A stretch of DNA of 9,829 bases from Bradyrhizobium sp. (GTDB lineage: Bacteria > Pseudomonadota > Alphaproteobacteria > Rhizobiales > Xanthobacteraceae), in contig JAICIT010000053.1 of assembly GCA_025960445.1 (NCBI GenBank), positions 1-9,829 on the forward strand. The letters are read 5' to 3'. Below are positions 1-8,054 of this stretch, in pieces. The notes under the pieces were generated by a model, which saw nothing but the letters and a program-made list of their open reading frames with translations, was not told where the DNA came from and did not search any database. Both the position numbers and the translations under genes were made by a program. Each line of letters starts with the position of its first letter. Within the stretch, counting starts at the first letter, position 1.

Positions 1-630
1 AAAGATCTGCTCGAGCAGCTTGCGCAGGAAGTCCATGCGGCGGGAGGCGCCGTCATTCCGGTGGCGCAAGATATCATGGAGGAAGATGCCGCGAAAAAGC
101 TGGCCACCACGGGACTGGCTGAGCTTGGCCATGTCGACATACTGGTTAATAACGCGGGCGGCAGCCGGCCGTTACCCGTAGATGCGCCTGACAGCGATTG
201 GGATGAAGCCTTGGCGCTGAACTTCACGCGCTACCGGCAGGTGACTCACGCGCTGCTGCCGCAAATGATCGAGCGCGGGTGGGGACGCATCATCAATATA
301 ACCGGCAAGTCCGAGCCGGAGGGACTCAATGCCGCGTTCGCCGCCAAGGCTGCGGTACACGCGTGGGCCAAAGGCCTGTCGCGCGAGATCGGACGACATG
401 GCATTACCGTCAATTGCATTCCGCCAGGCCGGATCATGAGCGAACAGATCCGGCGCAACTATCCAGAAGACTATCGGAAGCATTTTGCTGAAGAAGAAAT
501 TCCGGTCGGCTATTGGGGTGAACCGGAGGACCTTGCAGCGATGGCCGTGTTCCTCGCTTCACCTGTTGCACGCTACATCACCGGCACGGTCATCCCCGTC
601 GATGGTGGGCTTCGTCGCTATCAATTCTAG
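1..630 (+). CDS. SDR-family protein, partial (N-terminus missing), atypical active site
   Basis: This is the C-terminal 209 residues of a short-chain dehydrogenase/reductase. The frame is open from base 1, so the start codon and the N-terminal TGxxxGxG nucleotide-binding loop lie outside the window; the GTG at 61 is internal. Visible SDR hallmarks are DILVNNAGG (about bases 136-162), the helix-4 Asn in ALNFTRY, VNCIPPGRI after the active site, and the C-terminal GTVIPVDGG. The catalytic region is odd. In place of YxxxK the sequence reads AFAAK (334-348), so Ala occupies the Tyr position while Lys is kept. The preceding strand reads NITG, where a canonical enzyme has the catalytic Ser, and the loop between is shorter than in FabG; the Ser of GKSEP could be a substitute. 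SDR membership is secure, but substrate and even oxidoreductase activity are unknown. It may be a divergent enzyme subfamily or a non-catalytic SDR. No terminator is visible after it. Confidence 0.9.
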   Translation, partial: KDLLEQLAQEVHAAGGAVIPVAQDIMEEDAAKKLATTGLAELGHVDILVNNAGGSRPLPVDAPDSDWDEALALNFTRYRQVTHALLPQMIERGWGRIINITGKSEPEGLNAAFAAKAAVHAWAKGLSREIGRHGITVNCIPPGRIMSEQIRRNYPEDYRKHFAEEEIPVGYWGEPEDLAAMAVFLASPVARYITGTVIPVDGGLRRYQF

Positions 631-1137
631 ATCATGATCGCTTGATAAGCAGCTCTATATGCCGAACCGCAAAGGGGGAGCCCGCGTCCAAATCGGATCG
701 GGACATGAAACGAAACCCAATCACGCTGGTTGGTTCGGCTCACCAGCGGAGTTGGCCAATGGCCATGGACAACAAACCCCCGCTATCGCGGAGACCCGTC
801 ATCTGCGGCGCGGCCATCGCACCCGCTGGTGCCGCTACGTCGCTGGCTCCTTCGATCGCGCAAGAGGTCTATGGCTCTGCGGGCGGCTCGGGACAGCCCT
901 GAGGCGCCTGGTACGTTTTACGGCATTCGAGTGGTTTCCAGCTGAGACAGAATGCGACGATCCCGCTGCAGGTCCTTGATGTGCTTGGGTCATCTGGCTG
1001 TAGAGCCTGTAATTGCGACCGTGAACAGGCGCCGGTGCAACAGTACGGAGCTACCCTGATTTGCAGCCCACGAACTCGCCGCTGCGGACCTTGATCTTTT
1101 GCAACGGCGCACCAGTTCCAGCGAGGTAGCAAGATCA
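631..1137. other. 507-bp stretch without a convincing gene
   Basis: Short overlapping frames exist here on both strands, but none gives a recognisable protein and they contradict one another. The only part with gene-like signals is the Tat-like leader reading frame at 759-902, listed separately. After that frame's TGA, the same frame stays open from 903 to the TGA at 1092-1094 (63 codons) but yields a Cys/Arg-rich sequence I do not recognise. A 10-bp palindrome (630-639) directly follows the SDR stop and is probably chance. I see no tRNA, no strong terminator and no clear promoter. The stretch is best read as intergenic DNA with decayed coding sequence. Confidence 0.5.
759..902 (+). pseudogene. 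Possible remnant of a Tat-exported protein (signal-peptide part only)
   Basis: The ATG at 759 has a well-placed Shine-Dalgarno (GGAG at 748-751, 7-nt spacing) and opens a frame of 47 residues. The peptide reads like a twin-arginine signal: a polar start with LSRRPVI, then an Ala/Gly-rich hydrophobic stretch (CGAAIAPAGAATSLAP), then a possible cleavage region around SIAQE. It stops 13 residues later at TGA (900-902), so nothing is left to be exported. The likeliest reading is the surviving 5' end of a gene for a Tat-secreted protein whose body has been lost or frameshifted. The Tat resemblance is seen; the pseudogene status is inferred. A chance open frame in GC-rich DNA is the main alternative. 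Confidence 0.28.
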
Positions 1138-1620
1138 ATGATCAAACGCACCGATACATGGGATACCCGCTCCACCATTAGCCGGTGGGCGCACATCCTG
1201 GAACGTACAGGGCTCGCGCTGACGGGCGCCTCGTGCGGGCTGTTCGTAGCCGCGCATGTGGGAAGAGCTAACATCGATCTGATCGGATCGGGCGCCACTG
1301 TCCTGGCGATGATGATTTATGGAGGCATTGGCTTCTATCTCGGCATCGATCTGCCGCCTGCCCCTCCCGATCACCGCATGCACCTGCCGTTGCGGCACGG
1401 GCTCGGTACGAAGGCCGACGCTGTTGAACTGCTAAGCGCCGCCGGCACTTTCCTCGCCGCCGTGGCGGCGGTGATCTCGGTCTCAAGCATTGTTCTCGAC
1501 GAGGCGGCACACGCGATCACTGCCCTGCTGATCAGCTTCGGTTGGGCAATCGGTGCCAGCATGCAGATCGCTTCCGGCATTATTGCGCGAACGCGCACGG
1601 AAGTGTCCACCACATCATAA
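1138..1620 (+). CDS. Small integral membrane protein, four predicted helices
   Basis: This 160-residue protein is of unknown function. I chose the ATG at 1138 because a GAGGT Shine-Dalgarno (1123-1127) sits 10 nt upstream; an in-frame TTG at 1099 would add 13 residues but has no comparable site. Four hydrophobic stretches are visible at about residues 25-42, 48-70, 98-120 and 126-150. A polar, His/Pro-rich loop of about 25 residues (PPAPPDHRMHLPLRHG region) lies between helices 2 and 3, and there is a short charged N-terminus and a polar tail. No enzymatic or transporter motif is recognised. It lies 141 bp upstream of hsp20 on the same strand, so a link to the Hsp20-Lon stress genes is possible but unproven. 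I am confident that it is a gene and a membrane protein, not of its role. Confidence 0.72.
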   Translation: MIKRTDTWDTRSTISRWAHILERTGLALTGASCGLFVAAHVGRANIDLIGSGATVLAMMIYGGIGFYLGIDLPPAPPDHRMHLPLRHGLGTKADAVELLSAAGTFLAAVAAVISVSSIVLDEAAHAITALLISFGWAIGASMQIASGIIARTRTEVSTTS

Positions 1621-1688
1621 AAGGCGATGCCCGCATACTTCTTACGCGCCGAGCGAGGAGCACACTACGCGCAATTCATTTCAAAGCG

Positions 1689-1750
1689 GCTGATGCGTTT
1701 GCATCGGCGTTGCCGAATACGGCGCTTCGGCGCCAAAGGAATTAAGGAGC
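1689..1750 (+). promoter_or_regulatory. Structured leader of hsp20: hairpins ending at the ribosome-binding site
   Basis: Three potential hairpins precede the hsp20 Shine-Dalgarno AAGGAG (1744-1749). Hairpin I pairs 1689-1696 with 1701-1708, 8 bp including one G-U, with a 4-nt GTTT loop. Hairpin II pairs GCCG 1712-1715 with CGGC 1720-1723 around AATA. Hairpin III pairs GGCGC 1721-1725 with GCGCC 1730-1734 around a C(TTCG)G tetraloop. II and III overlap at 1721-1723 and exclude each other, so the leader could switch. No U-run follows, so it is not an ordinary terminator. Multi-hairpin leaders of this kind (ROSE-type RNA thermometers) control small heat-shock genes in rhizobia. I do not see the ROSE pairing that masks the Shine-Dalgarno, so the regulatory role is inferred. 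No clear RpoH promoter was found in 1621-1761. Confidence 0.4.
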
Positions 1751-1761
1751 CGACGTAGCAC

Positions 1762-2169
1762 ATGCCGAGAAAAGATCCTGTCAACTGGATGCTATCCGAG
1801 GCGATCGATTCACTCGTCCGCGCCGAGCGACTACGCCAGCAGTTTTTTAGCTTGCAGTCGAAAGCAGGCTTGCCGGAGCCGTGCTGGGAGCCTCCGATCG
1901 ACGTGCTGGAGACGGACGAGGAAATACTCATTCTGGTCGCGCTGCCCGGCGTGGACCCGGATCAGGTCGAGGCCACAATCGAAGACGGAACCCTTGTCGT
2001 GAGCGGCCGCCGGGTGCTGCCGGCCGAGCTGCGCAATGCGCGGATTCACCGGCTTGAACTTCCGCAAGGCAGGTTCGAACGCCGCATCCTGCTGCCTACT
2101 GGCCGATACGCGGTCAGCCGCTTCTCGATCAATGGATGTATCGTGTTGCGCCTTGCGAAGTCTGTGTGA
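1762..2169 (+). CDS. Hsp20/alpha-crystallin family small heat-shock protein
   Basis: This 135-residue ATP-independent holdase chaperone should bind unfolding proteins in the cytoplasm. The start is ATG 1762, preceded by AAGGAG (1744-1749). Residues 1-40 form the variable N-terminal arm. The alpha-crystallin domain spans about 42-133, with PPIDVLETDEEI, LVALPGVDPDQVEATIEDGTL, LELPQGRFERRILLP (close to the family pattern ERxxGxFxRxxxLP) and a final strand around INGCIVLRLAK. It ends at once after that strand, so the C-terminal extension with the IxI/V oligomer-binding motif seems to be missing; this predicts smaller or unusual oligomers. The stop is 3 nt before the lon start, which implies co-transcription and probably translational coupling. 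The function is general stress protection, possibly handing clients to Lon. Confidence 0.93.
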   Translation: MPRKDPVNWMLSEAIDSLVRAERLRQQFFSLQSKAGLPEPCWEPPIDVLETDEEILILVALPGVDPDQVEATIEDGTLVVSGRRVLPAELRNARIHRLELPQGRFERRILLPTGRYAVSRFSINGCIVLRLAKSV

Positions 2170-2172
2170 GGT

Positions 2173-4575
2173 ATGATGTCGCCAGCCAATCCGGATAACC
2201 CAGCTTCATCGACCGCCGCCGGCCAGGCCGATACTGTGCCGATTCCGAACGACGCGCTGATCATCGTGCCGGTTCGAAATACTGTGCTGTTTCCGGGGGT
2301 GGTCTCGCCGATTACGGTCGGTCGGCCGAAATCGGTCGCCGCCGCCCAACAGGCCTTGCGCGAGCAGCGTCCGGTCGGGATTCTGCTGCAGCGAAATCCT
2401 GATGCGAACGATCCTGGACCGGACGAACTCAACCGGATCTGCACCATCGCCAACATCATCCGTTACATCACCGGACCGGACGAAAGCCACCACATCATCT
2501 GCCAGGGAATTCAGCGCGCCCGCATTCTTGATTTTCTCCCGGGCACGCCATTCCTCGCCGCGCGCGTGCTCCATATCCCGGAGCCAACGACAAACTCGCC
2601 TGAGATCGAGGCACGCTTCCTCAATCTGCAGAGGCAGGCGATCGAAGCCATTCAACTGCTTCCTCAGGCGCCGCCTGAACTCGTTGCACTGTTCGAGTCG
2701 ACGACCTCTCCAGGCGCGCTGGCAGATCTCGCAACGTCGTACATGGATATCAAGCCACAGGATAAGCAGGAGATTCTCGAAACCATCGACCTGTCGGTGC
2801 GGATGGAAAAGGTTTCGCGCCATCTCGCCGACCGTCTCGAGGTGCTGCGTCTGACGGCTGAGATTGGCCAGAAGACCAAAGCCACCTTCGATGAACGCCA
2901 GCGCGAGGCAATCCTGCGCGAGCAGATGGCGACCATTCAGCGTCAACTGGGAGAAGGCGACGGCAAGACCCAGGAGGTCGCGGACTTGAATGCGGCCATC
3001 GCCAAGGCGCAGATGCCGCCCGAGGCCGAAAATCAGGCCCGCAAGGAAGTGCGCCGTTATGAGCGAATGCCCGAGGGAGCGGCCGAGGCCGGCATGGTCC
3101 GCAGCTATCTCGACTGGCTGGTCGAATTGCCGTGGGCGCTCCCGGAAGAAAAAACCATCGATATCCCGCAGGCCCGGCGGATTCTCGATGAGGACCATTT
3201 CGGGCTGGAAAAGATCAAAAGCCGGATCATCGAATATTTGGCGGTTCGAAAGCTGGCACCGCACGGCAAGGCGCCCATCCTGTGTTTCGTCGGACCGCCG
3301 GGAGTGGGCAAGACTTCGCTCGGCCAATCGATCGCACGCGCGATGGATCGGCCTTTTGTCCGGGTCAGTCTGGGCGGCGTTCATGACGAGGCGGAAATCC
3401 GGGGGCATCGGCGGACGTATATCGGCGCCCTCCCCGGCAACATCATCCAGGCAATCAAGAAAGCCGGATCGCGCAATTGCGTGATGATGCTCGACGAGAT
3501 CGACAAGATGGGGCGCGGCATTCAAGGCGACCCGTCGGCGGCGATGCTCGAAGTTCTTGATCCCGAGCAAAATGGGACGTTTCGCGATAACTATCTCGGC
3601 GTGCCGTTCGATCTCTCGCGGATCGTATTCATTGCTACCGCCAACATGCTGGATACGATTCCTGGCCCGTTGCAGGACCGCATGGAGATCATCAGCCTGC
3701 CGGGATACACCGAGGACGAAAAGCTCGAGATCGCGCGGCGCTACCTGGTTCGTCGCCAGCTCGAGGCCAACGGCCTGAAACCCGAACAGGCGGAAATCGA
3801 TGTCGACGCGATCCGGCTGATGATCAAAGGTTATACGCGCGAGGCGGGCGTGCGCGCCCTGGAGCGCGAAATCGGAAAAGCGCTGCGTCATGCGGCAGTG
3901 CAGATCGCGGAAGGCACGTTGAGTAAAGTCAATATCGCGGCCAAGGATCTTGCCGAGGTTCTGGGAGCGCCGCGTTTCGAAGGCGAGATCGCGATGCGTA
4001 CCAGCGTCCCGGGCGTTGCGACTGGGCTCGCCTGGACCCCGGTTGGTGGCGACATTCTCTTTATCGAAGCAACCCGCGTTCCCGGAAAAGGCGCACTGAT
4101 CCTGACCGGGCAACTCGGCGACGTCATGCGTGAAAGCGCACAGGCGGCTTTGACGCTGGTAAAGAGCCGGGCCGCCCAATTGCAAATCGACCCGTCGATT
4201 TTCGAAAAAAGCGACATCCATGTTCATGTCCCCGCCGGGGCCACGCCGAAAGACGGGCCGAGCGCGGGCGTTGCCATGTTCACAGCCCTGGCCTCTCTCC
4301 TCACCAACGAGACGGTCCGAAGCGACACCGCGATGACCGGTGAGATATCGCTGCGCGGCCTCGTGCTGCCGGTCGGCGGCATCAAGGAAAAAGTTGTGGC
4401 TGCGGCGGCGGCTGGCCTGACCAGGGTGATGCTCCCGGCACGAAACCGCCGAGACTTTGAAGATATCCCGCAAGGCGCCCGGGACAAACTCGAGTTCGTC
4501 TGGCTCGAGCGCGTTGACGACGCGGTTGCCGCGGCACTGGAGGAAAAAAGAAAAGTCGCGGTCGCCGCGCAGTAG
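2173..4575 (+). CDS. lon: ATP-dependent Lon protease (endopeptidase La), hsp20-linked paralogue
   Basis: This complete 800-residue Lon (E. coli Lon has 784) is a cytoplasmic AAA+ serine protease that unfolds and degrades damaged or regulatory proteins. The N-terminal substrate domain starts at VPVRNTVLFPG (32-42), followed by a helical region rich in Gln/Glu/Arg. The AAA+ module has Walker A GPPGVGKT (374-381), Walker B VMMLDE (437-442), sensor 1 around ATAN (488-491), an arginine finger in LQDRME (R503) and a sensor-2 region at GYTREAGVR (553-561). The protease domain carries PKDGPSAG with catalytic Ser697 and GGIKEK with Lys740; their spacing of 43 equals that of E. coli S679/K722. The start has two adjacent ATGs (2173, 2176). 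GAGG at 2168-2171 overlaps the hsp20 stop and is rather close, fitting coupled translation. The N-terminus differs from the usual LPLRDxVxFP form, so this may be a second, stress-specific Lon. Confidence 0.97.
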   Translation: MMSPANPDNPASSTAAGQADTVPIPNDALIIVPVRNTVLFPGVVSPITVGRPKSVAAAQQALREQRPVGILLQRNPDANDPGPDELNRICTIANIIRYITGPDESHHIICQGIQRARILDFLPGTPFLAARVLHIPEPTTNSPEIEARFLNLQRQAIEAIQLLPQAPPELVALFESTTSPGALADLATSYMDIKPQDKQEILETIDLSVRMEKVSRHLADRLEVLRLTAEIGQKTKATFDERQREAILREQMATIQRQLGEGDGKTQEVADLNAAIAKAQMPPEAENQARKEVRRYERMPEGAAEAGMVRSYLDWLVELPWALPEEKTIDIPQARRILDEDHFGLEKIKSRIIEYLAVRKLAPHGKAPILCFVGPPGVGKTSLGQSIARAMDRPFVRVSLGGVHDEAEIRGHRRTYIGALPGNIIQAIKKAGSRNCVMMLDEIDKMGRGIQGDPSAAMLEVLDPEQNGTFRDNYLGVPFDLSRIVFIATANMLDTIPGPLQDRMEIISLPGYTEDEKLEIARRYLVRRQLEANGLKPEQAEIDVDAIRLMIKGYTREAGVRALEREIGKALRHAAVQIAEGTLSKVNIAAKDLAEVLGAPRFEGEIAMRTSVPGVATGLAWTPVGGDILFIEATRVPGKGALILTGQLGDVMRESAQAALTLVKSRAAQLQIDPSIFEKSDIHVHVPAGATPKDGPSAGVAMFTALASLLTNETVRSDTAMTGEISLRGLVLPVGGIKEKVVAAAAAGLTRVMLPARNRRDFEDIPQGARDKLEFVWLERVDDAVAAALEEKRKVAVAAQ

Positions 4576-4589
4576 AGCGTTAAGAAGCC

Positions 4590-5366
4590 TCAGCCGTCGA
4601 TGATCGCCACCGCGCGGGTCCAGCCCGCCGATGCTCGTTCGATCTTGACCGGAAAACAGGACACGGTGAAACCGGTCGGCGGCAACTGCTCCAAATTGTG
4701 CAGCTTCTCGATGTGGCAATAGCCGATATGGCGGCCGGCCTTGTGCCCTTCCCAGATCAGGCTGGCATCCTTGGTCTCCGCGTATTTCTTCGCGGTATAC
4801 ACAAACGGCGCGTCCCAGCTCCAGCCGTCAATGCCGGTCAAGCGCACGCCACGCTCGAGCAGGTACATGGTCGCCTCGTAGCCCATGCCGCAACCGGATG
4901 TAACGTAATCCTGCCGGCCGTATTTGGCGCCGGCGCTGGTATTGACCACGACGATCTCCAGTGGGGACAACCTGTGGCCAATGCGCTTGAGCTCGCTCTC
5001 GACATCCTTGGCTGTTGCAACATATCCGTCAGGCAAATGCCGGAAGTCCAGCTTTACGCCCGGCTGCAAGCACCACTCCAGCGGCACCTCGTCGATGGTC
5101 CATGAACGCTCGCCGCGGTTCATGGTCGGATGAAAGTGCCAGGGCGCATCGAGATGCGTTCCGTTATGGGTGGACAGTTGCACTTGCTCGACCGCCCAGC
5201 CTTGGCCGTCCGGAAGCTCCTCGGCCTTGAGCCCTTCGAAAAATTGCAGCATGCGCGGCAAGCCCTGCTGGTGGTCGATGTACTGGATCGTCGGATGCCC
5301 TCCCGGCGGATCGGCGGGTACGTCATTTTGCAGGGGCACGGAGATATCGATCAGCCGTCTGACCAT
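4590..5366 (-). CDS. Cyclase-family metal-dependent hydrolase (kynurenine formamidase-like fold)
   Basis: This 258-residue protein belongs to the putative cyclase family (PF04199), which includes bacterial kynurenine formamidase, isatin hydrolase and polyketide cyclases. The opening LIDISVPLQNDVP is typical of the family. The metal-binding signature HxGTHxDAPxH is present as H67-N-G-T-H71-L-D73-A-P-W-H77. Further family-like stretches are VVVNTSAGA and LTGIDGWSWD. I took the ATG at 5366 as the start because AAGGAA lies 6 nt upstream (complement of 5372-5377); another ATG at 5393 would add nine residues without support. It is longer than KynB (about 208 residues), and I see no other tryptophan-catabolism gene, so the substrate is left open: an amide, lactone or cyclic imide is plausible. 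It lies downstream of the liv-type transporter genes on the same strand but 278 bp away, so operon membership is uncertain. Its 3' end faces lon with only 14 bp between the genes. Confidence 0.9.
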   Translation of the reverse strand: MVRRLIDISVPLQNDVPADPPGGHPTIQYIDHQQGLPRMLQFFEGLKAEELPDGQGWAVEQVQLSTHNGTHLDAPWHFHPTMNRGERSWTIDEVPLEWCLQPGVKLDFRHLPDGYVATAKDVESELKRIGHRLSPLEIVVVNTSAGAKYGRQDYVTSGCGMGYEATMYLLERGVRLTGIDGWSWDAPFVYTAKKYAETKDASLIWEGHKAGRHIGYCHIEKLHNLEQLPPTGFTVSCFPVKIERASAGWTRAVAIIDG

Positions 5367-5419
5367 GGATGTTCCTTGATTGTCTTGCCGCACGCCTGAT
5401 TGGCGGCACGCTGGGTAAA

Positions 5420-5494
5420 TCAGATCGGCTTGATGCCAGCTTTAGCGATTACCTCGCGCGATTTCGGCACGTCGTCCTTGATCCGCTTGATAAA
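5420..5494 (-). pseudogene. Possible C-terminal fragment of a Bug/TctC-type substrate-binding protein
   Basis: On the minus strand, the 24 codons before a TGA at 5420-5422 read like the last helix of a tripartite tricarboxylate transporter binding protein: FIKRIKDDVPKSREVI, then AKAGIKPI and stop. The family usually ends in a pattern like Fxx(F/I)xxxxxxKWxxVxKxAGIK; here Ser replaces the Trp. Upstream of this stretch the frame becomes Arg-rich and meets a stop, with no start and no family sequence. This suggests the tail of a gene deleted from here. The similarity is recalled, not computed, and rests on only 24 residues. Confidence 0.38.
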
Positions 5495-5528
5495 CAGGCC
5501 CCTCCGGGTTCGGTTTCGGCGCGACTTT

Positions 5529-5550
5529 GTCTTACCTGAGTCTTACCTGA
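5529..5550. repeat. Perfect 11-bp tandem duplication
   Basis: GTCTTACCTGA occurs twice head to tail (5529-5539 and 5540-5550). It lies in the 278-bp non-coding stretch between the cyclase gene and the livGF fusion. An 11-bp duplication would shift a reading frame, which fits DNA no longer under coding selection. Confidence 0.85.
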
Positions 5551-5644
5551 GCAACGTAGAAGCTTTCGCCGGTTCGATAGCGCGCATGTAGGCCGGCAGC
5601 GCGGTCCTGATGCTGGGCGTGGCGCTACCCTATGCAAATCGAAA

Positions 5645-7125
<1,481 letters not shown>

Positions 7126-7129
<4 letters not shown>

Positions 7130-8052
7130 GAGCGGGCCTCGCGTGAGAGGGCCGCTCCGAGAAAGCCGCCGGGAAAGAACAGAACGACGAGCAGCGCGAC
7201 TGCCGACACAATAAACGTAGCCAGCTCGCCGGTTGGCCGAAGGAATTCGCCGGCCACGATCAGGAAGATGGCGCCGAGCGCCGCACCCAGCACCGTGCGC
7301 CGGCCACCCAGCACGGCCGCCACGATGACGTTGACGCCAACCGCGACGTCAACGACCGTTCCGACTGAAGCCGTGCCAAAATAAAAGACCAACAACGCGC
7401 CTGAAAGCCCCGAGAAGAACGCACTGACGACGAACGCGGCGAGCTTGTGTTTGACGATGTTGAAACCGAGCGCACCGGCTTGCACCGGGTCCTGTCCGCT
7501 GGCCTGCAGCACCAACCCGACCGGCGACTGTGACAGACCGTACAGAATGATGGCGCTAATGGTCATGAAGCCGAGCGCGATCCAGTAATTCACGCCGGCA
7601 TTGATCGTGATCACATCGGGAATGGTGAGACCGATTTCGCCGCCGGTGAGCTCGGCGAACACGACGATGAAGTTCTGCAGGATCAATACCGCCACAAGGG
7701 TCGTCAGCCCGAAGTAAGGACCGCGCACGCGCAGCGCCGGAAGCGCGAGCACAAATCCGGCGATGACGGCGGCCAACGCGCCGAGGACGATACACAGATA
7801 TACCGACCAGCCATACTCGTTGTTGAGAATCCCGGCCGTGTAGGCGCCTACCCCGATCAGGAACGTCGGGCCGAAATTGACTTCGCCGGCGAACCCGAAC
7901 AGCAGGTCCCACGCCATCGCGAACACGCCGAAGTAATAAGCGACCGTCAGCAGCCCAAGGATATAGCCAGAAACATACAGCGGCAGCGTCGAGGCGATCA
8001 CGACCACGATGAGCGAGATCCAGAACAGCCGCGATTTGAAAAAATCAGCCAT
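7126..8052 (-). CDS. LivM-like inner-membrane permease of the ABC transporter
   Basis: This is a 308-residue permease of the branched-chain amino-acid transporter family. It pairs with the LivH-like subunit to form the membrane channel. The N-terminus starts with a helix after ADFFKSRLFW. Family landmarks are GFAGEVNFGPTFLIGVGAYT, LRVRGPYFGLTTL, the cytoplasmic loop GFNIVKHKLAAFVVSAFFSG that docks on the ATPase, and the C-terminal PGGFLG. About eight to ten hydrophobic segments are visible. I prefer the ATG at 8052, because a GGGAGG Shine-Dalgarno lies 8 nt before it. The ATG at 8058, giving an ATGA overlap with livH, is only 2 nt from that site. The frame stays open further upstream inside livH, but that extension is an out-of-frame reading of livH. 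The gene ends in a short overlap with the ATPase start. Confidence 0.95.
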
Positions 8053-8054
8053 GC

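Noticed and set aside
61..63. GTG as the start of the SDR gene
   Set aside because: The frame is open to base 1 and encodes normal SDR sequence (helix ending in AAGGAVIPV), so the gene begins outside the window.
630..639. GATCATGATC palindrome after the SDR stop
   Set aside because: It is a short self-complementary run of GATC/ATG units, likely by chance, and has no T-run.
960..1120. CTTGAT-like boxes near 975 and 1089 as RpoH promoters for the stress genes
   Set aside because: No C-rich -10 element at a proper distance follows either box, so they are not supported as promoters.
1099..1137. TTG start extending the membrane protein by 13 residues
   Set aside because: It has no ribosome-binding site, whereas ATG 1138 has GAGGT 10 nt upstream.
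4576..4589. Bidirectional terminator between the convergent lon and cyclase genes
   Set aside because: The 14-bp gap contains no inverted repeat or T-run; none is visible in the flanking bases either.
2206..4719. 837-residue open frame on the minus strand opposite lon
   Set aside because: It is a shadow of lon's GC-rich codon use: Arg/His/Asp-rich, no domain, no ribosome-binding site, and it overlaps a fully conserved Lon as well as the end of the cyclase gene.
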